Counted from the stretch's first letter, positions 14,224-22,548 are shown. The stretch: DNA of 24,120 bases from an uncultured Roseburia sp. (GCA_905206195.1 CAJLGN010000001.1:1-24120), one strand, 5' to 3'. Notes: generated by a model from the letters alone, not told the origin. Program-made: numbers and translations.

Positions 14224-14964
14224 CTAGGTTATCTTTTCACGCAGCCGCAACAGTATCTTTTTCTCCAGCCGGCTGACCTGCACCTGATTCATACCCAGCT
14301 CCACCGCAACCACACTCTGCGTTTTGTTCTCAAAGTAGCGCAGTTCGATCAAACGCTTCTCCGACTCACTCAACAGCTCTAAAAGCTGGTCGACAAGCAT
14401 CCGATTTAACACCGCCTCCTTCTCCGGCTCATCCCCCTGAAAGTCCCCCGCCTGCCCTCCTCCGATCTGATCGATCAGCAACAGCTCGTCCCCGTCCTTT
14501 TCGTAAACTGGTTGGTAAATCGATTCCACCCCCCGGTTTGCCTCAAGCGCCAGCACGATCTCCTCCGCCTGAAGCTCGGTCGCAGCCGAGATCTCCAGAA
14601 GACTCGGCTCCCTCCCCAACTCTCTTGTCAGACATTCCCTCGCCCTGCTGATCCTATACCCGTTTTCTTTCAGCGTGCGGCTCACCTTCACCATGCCGTC
14701 ATCCCGCAGAAAGCGCCTGATCTCCCCGGTAATCATCGGCACCGCATACGTGGAAAAAGCAAGGTTCAGCGAAATATCGAACTTATCGATCGCTTTCATA
14801 AGCCCAATGCATCCGATCTGAAAAATCTCCTCCCTGTCGTGTCCCCTGTTCTCAAATCTTCTCGCAACCGCATGCACCAGTCCGAGATTTCCGGATATCA
14901 ATCTGTCTCTGGCATGTTTATCCCCCCCGTGTGCCTCCTCTATTAGCTCCGCCAAACGCTCCAT
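14224..14964 (-). CDS. sigF: RNA polymerase sigma-F factor of the forespore
   Basis: A sigma-70-family factor of 246 residues. Region 2 carries LVHAVARRFENRGHDREEIF and FSTYAVPMITGEIRRFLRDDG, the SigF/SigG-type core; region 3 follows, and region 4 has the helix-turn-helix SVVAVELGMNQVQVSRLEKK. Sigma-F directs the first forespore-specific transcription in endospore formers and is held by SpoIIAB until released. ATG at 14964 is chosen with AGGAAGG 9 nt upstream; a TTG at 14973 lies directly on that site. It is the third gene of the spoIIA operon, starting 5 nt past the spoIIAB stop. No spoVA genes follow, unlike in Bacillus; a chemoreceptor gene is next. Confidence 0.96.
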   Translation of the reverse strand: MERLAELIEEAHGGDKHARDRLISGNLGLVHAVARRFENRGHDREEIFQIGCIGLMKAIDKFDISLNLAFSTYAVPMITGEIRRFLRDDGMVKVSRTLKENGYRISRARECLTRELGREPSLLEISAATELQAEEIVLALEANRGVESIYQPVYEKDGDELLLIDQIGGGQAGDFQGDEPEKEAVLNRMLVDQLLELLSESEKRLIELRYFENKTQSVVAVELGMNQVQVSRLEKKILLRLREKIT

Positions 14965-14969
14965 ATGTA

Positions 14970-15407
14970 TCAACCTTCCTGCACACCGATTCTTTTACAC
15001 ATCCACACACAGGTTCCTTTTCCAGCCTCCGATGTCACCCGCACCTCATCCATAAACGCTTCCATAAAAGCAAATCCCATCCCCGAGCGCTCCAGCTCTG
15101 GTCTCGTTGTGTAGAAGGGCTCCATCGCCCTCCCGATATCGTCAATTCCCCTCCCGGTGTCCCTGACTGTAATCTCCACATTCCGGCCCTCCAGTTTACA
15201 GGCCAATACGACCTTGTCCTCCGGGCTATCGTACGCATGTATGATCGCGTTGGTCACAGCCTCCGACACTGCCGTCCGGATATCTGCAACTTCGTCAAGC
15301 GTCGGGTTTAGCTCTGTGATAAACGCCGCAACTGCAACCCGCGCGAACGCCTCATTGACAGAACGTGCATCAAATTCCAGGCTCATCTCATTTTTGCTCT
15401 GCATCAT
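14970..15407 (-). CDS. spoIIAB: Anti-sigma-F factor SpoIIAB (serine kinase)
   Basis: A GHKL-fold protein of 145 residues. The N-box is SEAVTNAIIHAY (N53 for Mg-ATP), the G1 box is DTGRGIDD (D83), and the G2 box is ERSGMGFAFM near residue 106. It binds sigma-F with ATP and phosphorylates SpoIIAA, keeping sigma-F inactive until unphosphorylated SpoIIAA displaces it. The start overlaps the spoIIAA stop by 4 nt (ATGA), so the pair is translationally coupled at near-equal amounts. GGAG lies upstream of two adjacent ATGs; either could be used. Confidence 0.97.
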   Translation of the reverse strand: MMQSKNEMSLEFDARSVNEAFARVAVAAFITELNPTLDEVADIRTAVSEAVTNAIIHAYDSPEDKVVLACKLEGRNVEITVRDTGRGIDDIGRAMEPFYTTRPELERSGMGFAFMEAFMDEVRVTSEAGKGTCVWMCKRIGVQEG

Positions 15408-15751
15408 AAATTCTCCATTCCTTTCCCATCCTCCGATTTCTCCACCGCACTTGTCCGAATCAGTTTATGTAGCCCGGAGACCAGAAATATTTTTTTGAGG
15501 CGCCCATTCAGGTTCTGTGCAGACACCTCTCCCCCATAGTAGCCCATGCTTCTGCACCTGCCGATAATCACCCCAATCCCGGAGCTGTCCATAAATTCTG
15601 TCTGTGAAAAATCGAACACTAAACGCCTCACATGACAGGCTTCAATCATCAGATCGGCCTCCGCTTTCAGCATGCTGGCCTGGTGGTGATCCAGCTCCTT
15701 GGGCACATAGACCGTCAGACACCCCTCCTTCAATTCGCAGTATTTTTCCAT
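15404..15751 (-). CDS. spoIIAA: Anti-anti-sigma factor SpoIIAA (STAS domain)
   Basis: A single STAS domain of 115 residues. MDSSGIG carries the regulatory serine S57, equivalent to the S58 phosphorylated in Bacillus. Unphosphorylated protein binds SpoIIAB and frees sigma-F; SpoIIE phosphatase, not in this window, would reactivate it. ATG at 15751 is chosen because AGGAGGG lies 8 nt upstream; an in-frame ATG at 15769 would place that site inside the coding region. It is the first gene of the operon, behind a sigma-H-like promoter at 15839-15866. A dacF gene, which precedes the operon in some Bacillus, is absent. Confidence 0.96.
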   Translation of the reverse strand: MEKYCELKEGCLTVYVPKELDHHQASMLKAEADLMIEACHVRRLVFDFSQTEFMDSSGIGVIIGRCRSMGYYGGEVSAQNLNGRLKKIFLVSGLHKLIRTSAVEKSEDGKGMENL

Positions 15752-15838
15752 ACTATACTCCCTCCTCATAGAACAATGGGTGCTCTGCGCACCCTCACCA
15801 GCTTATATTTCGCCTGCACATCCCACGCAGAACTTTTT

Positions 15839-15866
15839 GTTCATAGAAATAACGGATATTTCCTAC
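15839..15866 (-). promoter_or_regulatory. Sigma-H-like promoter of the spoIIA operon
   Basis: On the minus strand GTAGGAAAT (15866-15858) matches the sigma-H -35 consensus RnAGGAwWW in full. After 15 nt comes GAAC (15842-15839) in the place of the GAAT core of the -10, one mismatch. In Bacillus spoIIA is transcribed by Spo0H with Spo0A. I did not find a perfect Spo0A box here. Confidence 0.6.
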
Positions 15867-15871
15867 AGAGC

Positions 15872-15919
15872 AAAAAAGACGCCGCTTGGAATGTGTGCAC
15901 ATTCCTTTCGACGTCTTTT
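15872..15919 (-). terminator. Terminator of the zinc-ribbon/TPR gene
   Basis: AAAAGACG (15874-15881) pairs with CGTCTTTT (15912-15919), and GGAATGTG (15888-15895) pairs with CACATTCC (15898-15905), with an internal loop between. On the minus strand the stem ends in TTTTTT. It lies 20 nt past the TPR gene stop and next to the spoIIA promoter. Confidence 0.85.
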
Positions 15920-15939
15920 GTAACCTTATTCGATTTGCC

Positions 15940-17307
15940 CTACTCCTCTTCCCCCAGGTAATTCTGCGCAGTGGCCGCACGATCCGTCCCCGGATACAGA
16001 TCAACCACCTTCTGATAGTAGGTTTTCGCAGTCTCAAGATCACCGTTCCTGCGGTGAGACTGCGCCAGGTAATAAAGCGCATTTCCGTTCTCGTAGGTCT
16101 CATTCATCTCGATTACCTTCTCCAGATTCGTGATCGCCGTCTCGTATTCCTGCGCATTGTAGGCTTTCGTCCCCTGCGTGTAAAGCGTGCCCATATACTC
16201 CGCGTTGACGGCGGTGTTAATGGTCTCATAGACGGGCTTCGCCTCATCGCTCAAATACTCCACATTGACATTGCCGAGAGCGGCGCCCGCTTTCTCTGTA
16301 TCCTTCTCCGTGTACGCGATGTACGCCATCAGAAGCTGCTCATAGGTGTTGATACGGCTCGCGCTGCTCTCCTCGCTGTTCTTCGCCTCCTCCACCTGTG
16401 CGGTCAAAGCTTCAATCTGCGACTCAAGCGCACTGATGCTCTGGTTCTTGGAGGAGACCGTGTCGTTCGCCTCAAGCACCTGTGCCTTCGCTTCATTCTG
16501 CACCTGCCGCCTCACTCCCGGCACAATTAAAAAGCAGGTGATCGCCACGCCAATCGCAATCCCGATAATCATATTAACCACCGTTCCGATTACCGAATTA
16601 TCCTTTAGATACCGTGGCTGGATGATCGTCTCATTGCCGCTCTGATAGGAGACAAGCTCATCATTTTTCTGTCGTTTATTTGAATTGTTCTCCTTGAGCG
16701 CGCTGTTTACTTCCTTCAGATACCGGAGCGTCGTCGTGTTGTTCGCGTCGATCTTGCCCGCATTCCGCAGAGATTTTTTTGCAAAATCATATTTGCGCTC
16801 CTGCAGGTACAAAAGTGCAAGCAGCTGATGCCCCTGCACCAATTTGGGATTTAGGGACAGTACTTTTTTCAGCTGGATGATCGCGAGATCCCGGTTGTCC
16901 TGTCTGCAGTACAGCAGCGCCTGATTGTACTTCTTGGTCGTCTGATTGATCGTCTCAAGGCGCGCTGGATTGTTTTGTATCTCGTCCAGATAGCGGCTCG
17001 CCGCGTTGTCTCTCGGCTGATAATTTTTGCTGATGACCCACTCTGTCAGCGCGGCTACCGCCTCCCCCATCTCAAAGTAGATGAGTCCCAGCAGATTGCG
17101 CGCATCAATATTCACTTTGTTAAACCGAAGGCTGCGTTTTAAACTCTCAACCGCGCCTGAGAGATTCCGCACACCCGCCTTTTCCAGAGCGTCATTGTAA
17201 TACAGATTAGACGCTACCATAATTTTTTTATATATTTTCACATTGGTTCCACAACTCTGGCAGATATCTTCTCTCCCCAGCTTTGCACCGCAGCTATAAC
17301 ATTCCAT
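15940..17307 (-). CDS. Membrane-anchored zinc-ribbon and TPR-repeat protein
   Basis: A 455-residue protein. It opens with a zinc ribbon (C3, C6, C16, C19). TPR-like repeats occupy about 30-200, with LLGLIYFEMGEAVAAL and ALLYLQERKYDFAKKSL as examples. One TM helix spans about 239-263, then a coiled coil (about 268-310) and a second TPR block (about 375-455), ending GDLETAKTYYQKVVDLYPG. The N-terminus is probably cytoplasmic and the C-terminal TPRs outside. TPR proteins assemble complexes; no partner can be named. AGGAG lies 8 nt before the ATG. It follows an interrupted tiny gene under the promoter at 17553-17580. I do not know a characterised homologue. Confidence 0.85.
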   Translation of the reverse strand: MECYSCGAKLGREDICQSCGTNVKIYKKIMVASNLYYNDALEKAGVRNLSGAVESLKRSLRFNKVNIDARNLLGLIYFEMGEAVAALTEWVISKNYQPRDNAASRYLDEIQNNPARLETINQTTKKYNQALLYCRQDNRDLAIIQLKKVLSLNPKLVQGHQLLALLYLQERKYDFAKKSLRNAGKIDANNTTTLRYLKEVNSALKENNSNKRQKNDELVSYQSGNETIIQPRYLKDNSVIGTVVNMIIGIAIGVAITCFLIVPGVRRQVQNEAKAQVLEANDTVSSKNQSISALESQIEALTAQVEEAKNSEESSASRINTYEQLLMAYIAYTEKDTEKAGAALGNVNVEYLSDEAKPVYETINTAVNAEYMGTLYTQGTKAYNAQEYETAITNLEKVIEMNETYENGNALYYLAQSHRRNGDLETAKTYYQKVVDLYPGTDRAATAQNYLGEEE

Positions 17308-17352
17308 TCAAAATCTCTCCTGATCCATCTGATTCACGGTGACCCCCTGCGG

Positions 17353-17496
17353 CTATATGCCGCGCTTCATCTCCTGCATCATCTCCTGCAGGACATCTGT
17401 CATGTCGGTCAATTCATGGTTGTAAATCGCCTGCTCCGCTTCCTCGATCTCCAGACTTGGCTTTCAATTCTTCAACTCTTCTTCAAAATATATCAT
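17353..17496 (-). pseudogene. Tiny gene interrupted by an in-frame UGA
   Basis: ATG at 17496 with AGGAG 6 nt upstream begins MIYFEEELKN, then TGA at 17466-17464. The same frame continues at once with KPSLEIEEAEQAIYN, HELTDMTDVLQEMMQEMKRGI and a TAG at 17355-17353. Both halves have the same charged helical style, and the frame is kept, so one codon seems to have turned into a stop. A 47-residue protein is implied if it is read through. I see no selenocysteine hairpin I could vouch for. Most likely a recent nonsense mutation or a sequencing error; it lies 45 nt before the TPR gene, in the same direction. Confidence 0.55.
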
Positions 17497-17526
17497 AGAA
17501 GCTCCTATTCCTACTGGGCATATAAA

Positions 17527-17571
17527 AATACCACCATATTATTTCCTTTTCCATTATAATATAGTGGTATT
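17527..17571 (-). promoter_or_regulatory. 16-bp inverted repeat over the promoter, candidate operator
   Basis: AATACCACCATATTAT (17527-17542) faces ATAATATAGTGGTATT (17556-17571), one mismatch, with a 13-nt centre. The repeat covers the -10 hexamer and the first transcribed bases, the usual place for a repressor site. It could alternatively fold as an RNA hairpin at the 5' end. Confidence 0.55.
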
Positions 17572-17580
17572 AATAATCAA
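17553..17580 (-). promoter_or_regulatory. Sigma-A promoter of the interrupted gene and TPR gene
   Basis: TTGATT (17580-17575), a 16-nt spacer and a perfect TATAAT (17558-17553) on the minus strand. Transcription would start near 17546, about 50 nt before the interrupted small gene. Confidence 0.7.
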
Positions 17581-17643
17581 GTAATTTTATATTAAGATTT
17601 TCCTATGTAACTGCAAAATATTCTTTTATCGCAGAAAGACTTT

Positions 17644-19041
17644 CTAATCGACACCATAATAGCATGGTCTAGTTCCAATCTTGTCGGGCAGCTTAAAAAA
17701 TTCAATGCTTTTTCCGATGTTCTTTAGGGTAAACTTGAGCTCATCGATACTTATGATAACTCCTGGATAGACCTGCCGAATCACGGAAACGCACGCCCCT
17801 CTGGAATCCTCCACAAGGATCTGCAGCCGCTTTAGCTCCTCCTCATTGCTCGCCAAAGCTGCAGAATTCTGAATCTTGGCGCGAAGCAGCTCTGTCTTGC
17901 GCGAAGCGTTCAAAGCACCGATGGGCTTCGTCTTCTGCAGCGCCTCAAGCTGCTGCAGTGCCTCCTCAATTCGGCTGATCTCCGCCTTTCCTGTCTCAAT
18001 CTCCTTCTCAAGCACATGAATGCGGCTGTATGTCTCAATTCCCGCTCCCACAGAGATCTCCGTCCGCTTCTCCGCGTCATTTCCGAGTTTGGAAACAGCA
18101 ATTCCCCGAGCTGCGTGTATATTGCCTCCGATAATGCTTCCGCGGGCGCCGTCCAAAATCACCTGACCATTGCACCTGACATTGCACTCCATCAGAACAT
18201 CCGCCACCAGATTCCCCTCGCATTCGATCTCCGTGAACTCAAAGAACTTTGCGGTGATGGCTCCCTTCGTTTTCACACACGCCTTATTCCCACCGAGCAT
18301 CCCGCTCCGCAGAATAATGCCCTTGCCTGCCTGCAGCGTACATGCCTCCACAATGCCCTCGACTGTGATCGACCCTGTCGCACGGATGATAAGACCGCTC
18401 TCCACGCCACCGTGAATGACGATATCACCGCGGAAATCGATGTTGCCCCCCGCAAGCTCTGCATTTCCATAAATCTCATGCACCGGCAGTATCACGATTC
18501 TTCCGTTCTGCATCTCAATCTTCCCGTCCAAAAGCGCCGTGTAGGTCAGATTGTCATTCATGCGCTCAAAGCCCTTGCCCTTTATAGGCATCTGCTCACG
18601 TCCGCGCTTCGCTGGAATCGCTCTGCCCCGGACAGTGATTCCGTCGCACCCGTCCACCGCAGGGTGGTAGATCGCAATCACCTGTCCCTCCACCACAGTC
18701 TCAATCGAATGCACCGACCAGTAGTCCACCGAACCATCGGGAAGAATCTTCGGCTTGTAGTCAAGATTCGAGTTGAAGTTGTAGTCGTAATAGCCGTCCG
18801 TCCCGTTGACCGGCTCTGTGCCTTTGGCAATCAAAATGTCTCTGTCATACGCCTTTGCCGCGATGATATCAGAGATCTTCTTCCGATCAATGCCCGCGCA
18901 GATTCCTTTCGCCTCCAACGCCGCCTCAATCGCTGCCGTCGTATATGATCCGTCCCCAACGGGACTTGGAAGCATCAGATACGCTTCCATCTCATCGTAG
19001 CTGAGGCGAACCTCTGGTTTGTTGTGTGTTAATACTGGCAT
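17644..19041 (-). CDS. FapA-domain (DUF342) protein
   Basis: A 465-residue soluble protein of the FapA (flagellar assembly protein A) family. An N-terminal domain (about 1-160) includes a YYDYNFN stretch. The core (about 165-335) is a right-handed beta-helix rich in short Gly-turn repeats (GGNIDFRGDIVIHGGV, GSITVEGIVEACTLQAGKGI, GGNIHAARGIAV). A coiled coil follows (about 350-425) and a small C-terminal domain that ends the chain. Family members are linked to polar flagella or to envelope and cell-shape roles, and many non-flagellated Clostridia carry one, so function is open. ATG at 19041 is chosen because G-rich bases (GGGGGGGCAGGA) lie just upstream; a GTG at 19086 extends the frame without such a site. 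It has its own sigma-A promoter at 19104-19132. Confidence 0.88.
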   Translation of the reverse strand: MPVLTHNKPEVRLSYDEMEAYLMLPSPVGDGSYTTAAIEAALEAKGICAGIDRKKISDIIAAKAYDRDILIAKGTEPVNGTDGYYDYNFNSNLDYKPKILPDGSVDYWSVHSIETVVEGQVIAIYHPAVDGCDGITVRGRAIPAKRGREQMPIKGKGFERMNDNLTYTALLDGKIEMQNGRIVILPVHEIYGNAELAGGNIDFRGDIVIHGGVESGLIIRATGSITVEGIVEACTLQAGKGIILRSGMLGGNKACVKTKGAITAKFFEFTEIECEGNLVADVLMECNVRCNGQVILDGARGSIIGGNIHAARGIAVSKLGNDAEKRTEISVGAGIETYSRIHVLEKEIETGKAEISRIEEALQQLEALQKTKPIGALNASRKTELLRAKIQNSAALASNEEELKRLQILVEDSRGACVSVIRQVYPGVIISIDELKFTLKNIGKSIEFFKLPDKIGTRPCYYGVD

Positions 19042-19103
19042 AGTCCTGCCCCCCCACCCTGTCCTGTCACTTCCATAAAATGACACTTTTGTCTCTTTCT
19101 TAT

Positions 19104-19132
19104 ATAATACTAGCCCCTCTCATGTTTTTCAA
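19104..19132 (-). promoter_or_regulatory. Sigma-A promoter of the FapA-domain gene
   Basis: TTGAAA (19132-19127), a 17-nt spacer and TATTAT (19109-19104) on the minus strand. The start of transcription would fall near 19097, about 55 nt before the ATG at 19041; this also argues against the GTG start at 19086. Confidence 0.75.
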
Positions 19133-19221
19133 GCAAATCTTTCAGACAGACCATGAAATAGCATTTACTTTTCAGAAATTTCTCCGGTTCCATCTCTCAC
19201 TTACGAATTTTTGTGCTACAC

Positions 19222-19257
19222 AAAAACGGAAGCGGGGAAAACACCCGCTTCCATTTT
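19222..19257 (-). terminator. Terminator after valS, bidirectional form
   Basis: GGAAGCGGG (19228-19236) pairs perfectly with CCCGCTTCC (19244-19252) around a 7-nt loop. Five A precede it and ATTTTT follows, so both strands have a U-tract. It lies about 115 nt past the valS stop; the bases between (19261-19366) show nothing recognisable. Confidence 0.85.
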
Positions 19258-19366
19258 TCACGCCCATCCCACATCTATCCGGCGTCGTTTAGAATAATCC
19301 TCAGTGAGGCATCGGGTTCTTTGGCTTACACTGCGCGCTTACCCTTGATCATCCAACAGGTGCGGA

Positions 19367-22033
19367 CTAGGCATCAAATTGTGCCAAACGCTCCATTACC
19401 TGCGCCATCATCTGCTCGTAACCGGCGAGCTTATCTTTTTCTTCCTGCACTTTTTCCTCCGGGGCTTTACTCAAAAATTTCTCGTTGGAGAGCATCCCCT
19501 TCGAGCGCACCAGCTCCTTGGCGAGGCGTTCTTTTTCTTTTGACAGACGTTCCCTCTCCTTTTCAAAGTCCACCAGATCCTCGAGCGGCAAATATAACGT
19601 CGCCCCGGGAATTACAGCAGATACCGCGTCCTCACCGATACCATGTTTATCTGCCTGCACAACGATCTCACTTGCGCCCGCAAGATTTTTGTACGCCTCC
19701 TGATTGATGTCAAACGTGCGCCGCAGCGTCTCATCTTCGGACACGATAAATATCTTTGCCTTTCTGGAAGGCGGCACATCCATATCTGTTCGGATATTGC
19801 GGACTCCCTTTACCAGATCCTTGCAGTGCTCGAGCATTTCCTCCTCCGCCGCAAAACTCCACTCTGCCCTGTACTCCGGCCACTGCGCCAGCATGATCGT
19901 GTCCGCCTGCGGATGGAGTGTGCAAAAGATTTCTTCTGTGAGAAATGGCATGAATGGGTGCAAAAGCTTTAGCGCCTCGCTCAGAACCGTCTGCAAGGTC
20001 CAAAATGCCGCATTTGCCGATGCCGGATCATTTTCCTTATTATAAGTGCGGACTTTTGTGATCTCAATGTACCAGTCACAGAATTCATCCCAGATAAAGT
20101 CATAGACTTTCTGTACTGCAATGCCCATCTCGTATTTATCCATATTGTCCGTGACATCTTTTGCAAGCGTGTTGACCTTCGATAAAATCCACTTGTCCGC
20201 AGGCTTTAATTCTTCCATCGGCGGCTCTGTAATCTCTGCGCCCTCCAGGTTCATCATGATAAATCTGGATGCATTCCATACCTTATTTGCAAAATTTCTG
20301 GACGCCTCGACTCTCTCCCAATAAAAACGCATGTCATTTCCCGGAGCGTTTCCGGTGATCAGTGTCAGACGCAGTGCATCCGCGCCGTACTTATCGATGA
20401 CTTCAAGCGGATCGATGCCGTTTCCGAGGGATTTGCTCATTTTGCGCCCCTTAGAATCACGCACTAGCCCGTGGAAGAGCACTGTGTGGAACGGCGCCCT
20501 GCCCATCTGCTCGTAACCGGAAAAAATCATCCGGATGACCCAGAAGAAAATAATGTCATATCCCGTCACCAGCACGTCCGTCGGGAAAAAGTAATCCAGA
20601 TCCTCCGTCTCTTTTGGCCATCCAAGCGTCGAGAATGGCCACAGCGCGGAGGAAAACCAGGTGTCCAAAGTATCGGGATCCTGCTCCATGTGACCGTGAC
20701 CACAGTGTGGGCATTTGCCCGGGGCAGTTCTTGTCACGGTCATCTCGCCGCAATCTTGGCAATAGTAAGCCGGAATCCGATGTCCCCACCAGAGCTGTCT
20801 GGAGATACACCAGTCGCGGATATTGTCCGTCCAGTTGAAGTAAGTCTTTTCCATGCGCTTTGGCAGAAGCTTGATCTCCCCCTTCTTTACCGCCTCTACC
20901 GCCGGTTCTATCAGATCATCCATCTTCACGAACCACTGCTGTTTTACCATCGGCTCCACGGTTGTACCACAGCGGTCATGGGTTCCAACGTTGTGGGCGT
21001 GCGGCTCCGTCTTCACGAGCAGCCCCTGTTCCTCCAGGTCTTTTAGAAGCGCTTTTCTGCACTCGTAGCGGTCCATTCCCTCATATTTGCCCGCATGCTG
21101 GTTCATGGTCGCATCATCATGAATGACGATGATCTCCTCTAATTCATGGCGCTTTCCCACCTCGAAGTCGTTCGGGTCATGCGCCGGGGTGATCTTCACG
21201 CACCCTGTTCCGAACTCTCTATCTACATAGGCATCCGCGACAACCGGTATCTCCCGGTCGGTCAACGGAAGCTTTAACATCTTTCCGATGAGATCCCGGT
21301 ATCTCTCGTCCTCCGGATTCACCGCCACTGCAGTATCTCCGAACATCGTCTCCGGCCTGGTGGTCGCGATCTCCACGAACCTGCCCTCCTCACCGACTAC
21401 GGGATAGTTGATGTGCCAGAAAAATCCATCCTGCTCCTCATGCTCTACCTCGGCGTCGGAAATGGAGGTCTTACACACCGGGCACCAATTTACGATGCGG
21501 CTTCCCTTATAAATCAAACCCTTTTCATATAATTTTACAAACACCTCAAGCACCGCGTCCGAGCAGCCCTCATCCATGGTGAAACGCTCCCTCTCCCAGT
21601 CTGCGGAGGAACCGATTTTCTTTAACTGGTTTACGATGCGACTTCCGTACTCGTCTTTCCACTCCCAACATTTTTCCAGAAATCCGTCTCTGCCAAGATC
21701 GTGCTTGTCGATGCCCTGCTTTTTCAGATTCCCAATCACCTTTACTTCTGTCGCGATGGAAGCGTGGTCCGTTCCCGGCTGCCACAGTGCATTGTATCCC
21801 TGCATTCTCTTGTAGCGGGTCAAAATATCCTGCATGGTGTTGTCCAGCGCGTGTCCCATATGGAGCTGCCCGGTAATATTGGGCGGGGGCATCACTATGG
21901 TAAACGGCTTTTTACTGCGGTCCACCTTGGCGTGGAAATATCCTCCATCCTCCCATTTCTTATAGAGACGATCCTCAATTCCCTTCGGATCATAAGTCTT
22001 TGCAAGTTCCTTTGTGCTGCAATTCTGACACAT
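19367..22033 (-). CDS. valS: Valyl-tRNA synthetase
   Basis: A complete class I synthetase of 888 residues, the usual length. It attaches valine to tRNA-Val. The HIGH signature is HMGH at 58-61 within PPPNITGQLHMGH, and KMSKS is at 531-535. The editing domain lies between them (GTGCVKITPAHDPNDFEVG). Zinc-type pairs occur in WCPVCKT and in CQDCGEM followed by CPHCGHG. The C-terminal coiled arm typical of ValRS closes the chain (FEKERERLSKEKERLAKEL). AGGAG lies 8 nt before the ATG. The gene is preceded by a T-box leader with its own promoter, and followed by a bidirectional terminator; it is a one-gene unit. Confidence 0.98.
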   Translation of the reverse strand: MCQNCSTKELAKTYDPKGIEDRLYKKWEDGGYFHAKVDRSKKPFTIVMPPPNITGQLHMGHALDNTMQDILTRYKRMQGYNALWQPGTDHASIATEVKVIGNLKKQGIDKHDLGRDGFLEKCWEWKDEYGSRIVNQLKKIGSSADWERERFTMDEGCSDAVLEVFVKLYEKGLIYKGSRIVNWCPVCKTSISDAEVEHEEQDGFFWHINYPVVGEEGRFVEIATTRPETMFGDTAVAVNPEDERYRDLIGKMLKLPLTDREIPVVADAYVDREFGTGCVKITPAHDPNDFEVGKRHELEEIIVIHDDATMNQHAGKYEGMDRYECRKALLKDLEEQGLLVKTEPHAHNVGTHDRCGTTVEPMVKQQWFVKMDDLIEPAVEAVKKGEIKLLPKRMEKTYFNWTDNIRDWCISRQLWWGHRIPAYYCQDCGEMTVTRTAPGKCPHCGHGHMEQDPDTLDTWFSSALWPFSTLGWPKETEDLDYFFPTDVLVTGYDIIFFWVIRMIFSGYEQMGRAPFHTVLFHGLVRDSKGRKMSKSLGNGIDPLEVIDKYGADALRLTLITGNAPGNDMRFYWERVEASRNFANKVWNASRFIMMNLEGAEITEPPMEELKPADKWILSKVNTLAKDVTDNMDKYEMGIAVQKVYDFIWDEFCDWYIEITKVRTYNKENDPASANAAFWTLQTVLSEALKLLHPFMPFLTEEIFCTLHPQADTIMLAQWPEYRAEWSFAAEEEMLEHCKDLVKGVRNIRTDMDVPPSRKAKIFIVSEDETLRRTFDINQEAYKNLAGASEIVVQADKHGIGEDAVSAVIPGATLYLPLEDLVDFEKERERLSKEKERLAKELVRSKGMLSNEKFLSKAPEEKVQEEKDKLAGYEQMMAQVMERLAQFDA

Positions 22034-22090
22034 AATGTTTCTCCTTTCCTTTGATTGCTGTAAACAGAGATGACGCTCACCTGCTCACAC

Positions 22091-22513
22091 AAAAACGCCC
22101 TCTGCATCCTTCCGGATGCAAAGGGCGACTTCCCGCGGTACCACCTTTGTTCGCCGTTCCACCCAGCGGCTGTCCCGCGGCTGAAATCAGCATCTTTCCC
22201 AATCCAGCAAGATGGATTCCCTCCCCGCACTGTACGCGGAGTCTATCCTCACTTCCCGCCAAACCGGCGATCCACTAACGGGGATCAGACGGAAACACTT
22301 GTCGCAGCGCGCGCTCATCGCTGTATCCCACCGCGGTGACACGTTCTGCTTTTTTGGGTGTTCCGGTTCAAAAGCTACCTTCCACACATCTCTTCCCAAG
22401 AAATCTTCCAGCCTGCGGATTTCTCTCTCTGCGGGGAGTATGCGCGTACTCCTCTCTCTCACTACCTTTGCTCGTTGTCGCTGCCCACTTCACGAGCAGC
22501 ATCTTGATTATTT
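22091..22513 (-). promoter_or_regulatory. T-box riboswitch leader of valS
   Basis: The leader reads from about 22513 down. The T-box proper, AAGGTGGTACCGCGG, lies at 22148-22134 and pairs with the tRNA acceptor end. The terminator stem GCCCTTTGCATCC (22124 down) with GGATGCAGAGGGC and TTTTT ends at 22091. Upstream is a long Stem I region with GTGAGAGAGAG near 22460. The best specifier codon is GTA (Val) at 22378-22376, followed by a purine; stem I pairing was judged by eye. Uncharged tRNA-Val should stabilise the antiterminator and permit valS transcription. Confidence 0.9.
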
Positions 22514-22519
22514 TTTATT

Positions 22520-22548
22520 ATCATACGAGCCGTGTGCGGATTTGTCAA
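22520..22548 (-). promoter_or_regulatory. Sigma-A promoter of the valS T-box transcript
   Basis: A perfect TTGACA (22548-22543), a 17-nt spacer and TATGAT (22525-22520) on the minus strand. It starts the T-box transcript near 22513 and lies back to back with the cstA upstream region. Confidence 0.88.

Noticed and set aside
17464..17466. Selenocysteine codon
   Set aside because: A UGA within a kept frame invites this reading, but the residue context is not a redox motif and I could not identify a convincing hairpin immediately downstream.
18016..18948. Long plus-strand open frame of 310 codons
   Set aside because: It runs antisense to the FapA-domain gene, has no ribosome binding site or recognisable domain, and its composition is that of a shadow frame.
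19261..19366. Possible small RNA or tRNA gene after valS
   Set aside because: The segment was read for cloverleaf arms and repeats, but no consistent tRNA arms or strong hairpin was found; it looks like plain 3' untranslated sequence.
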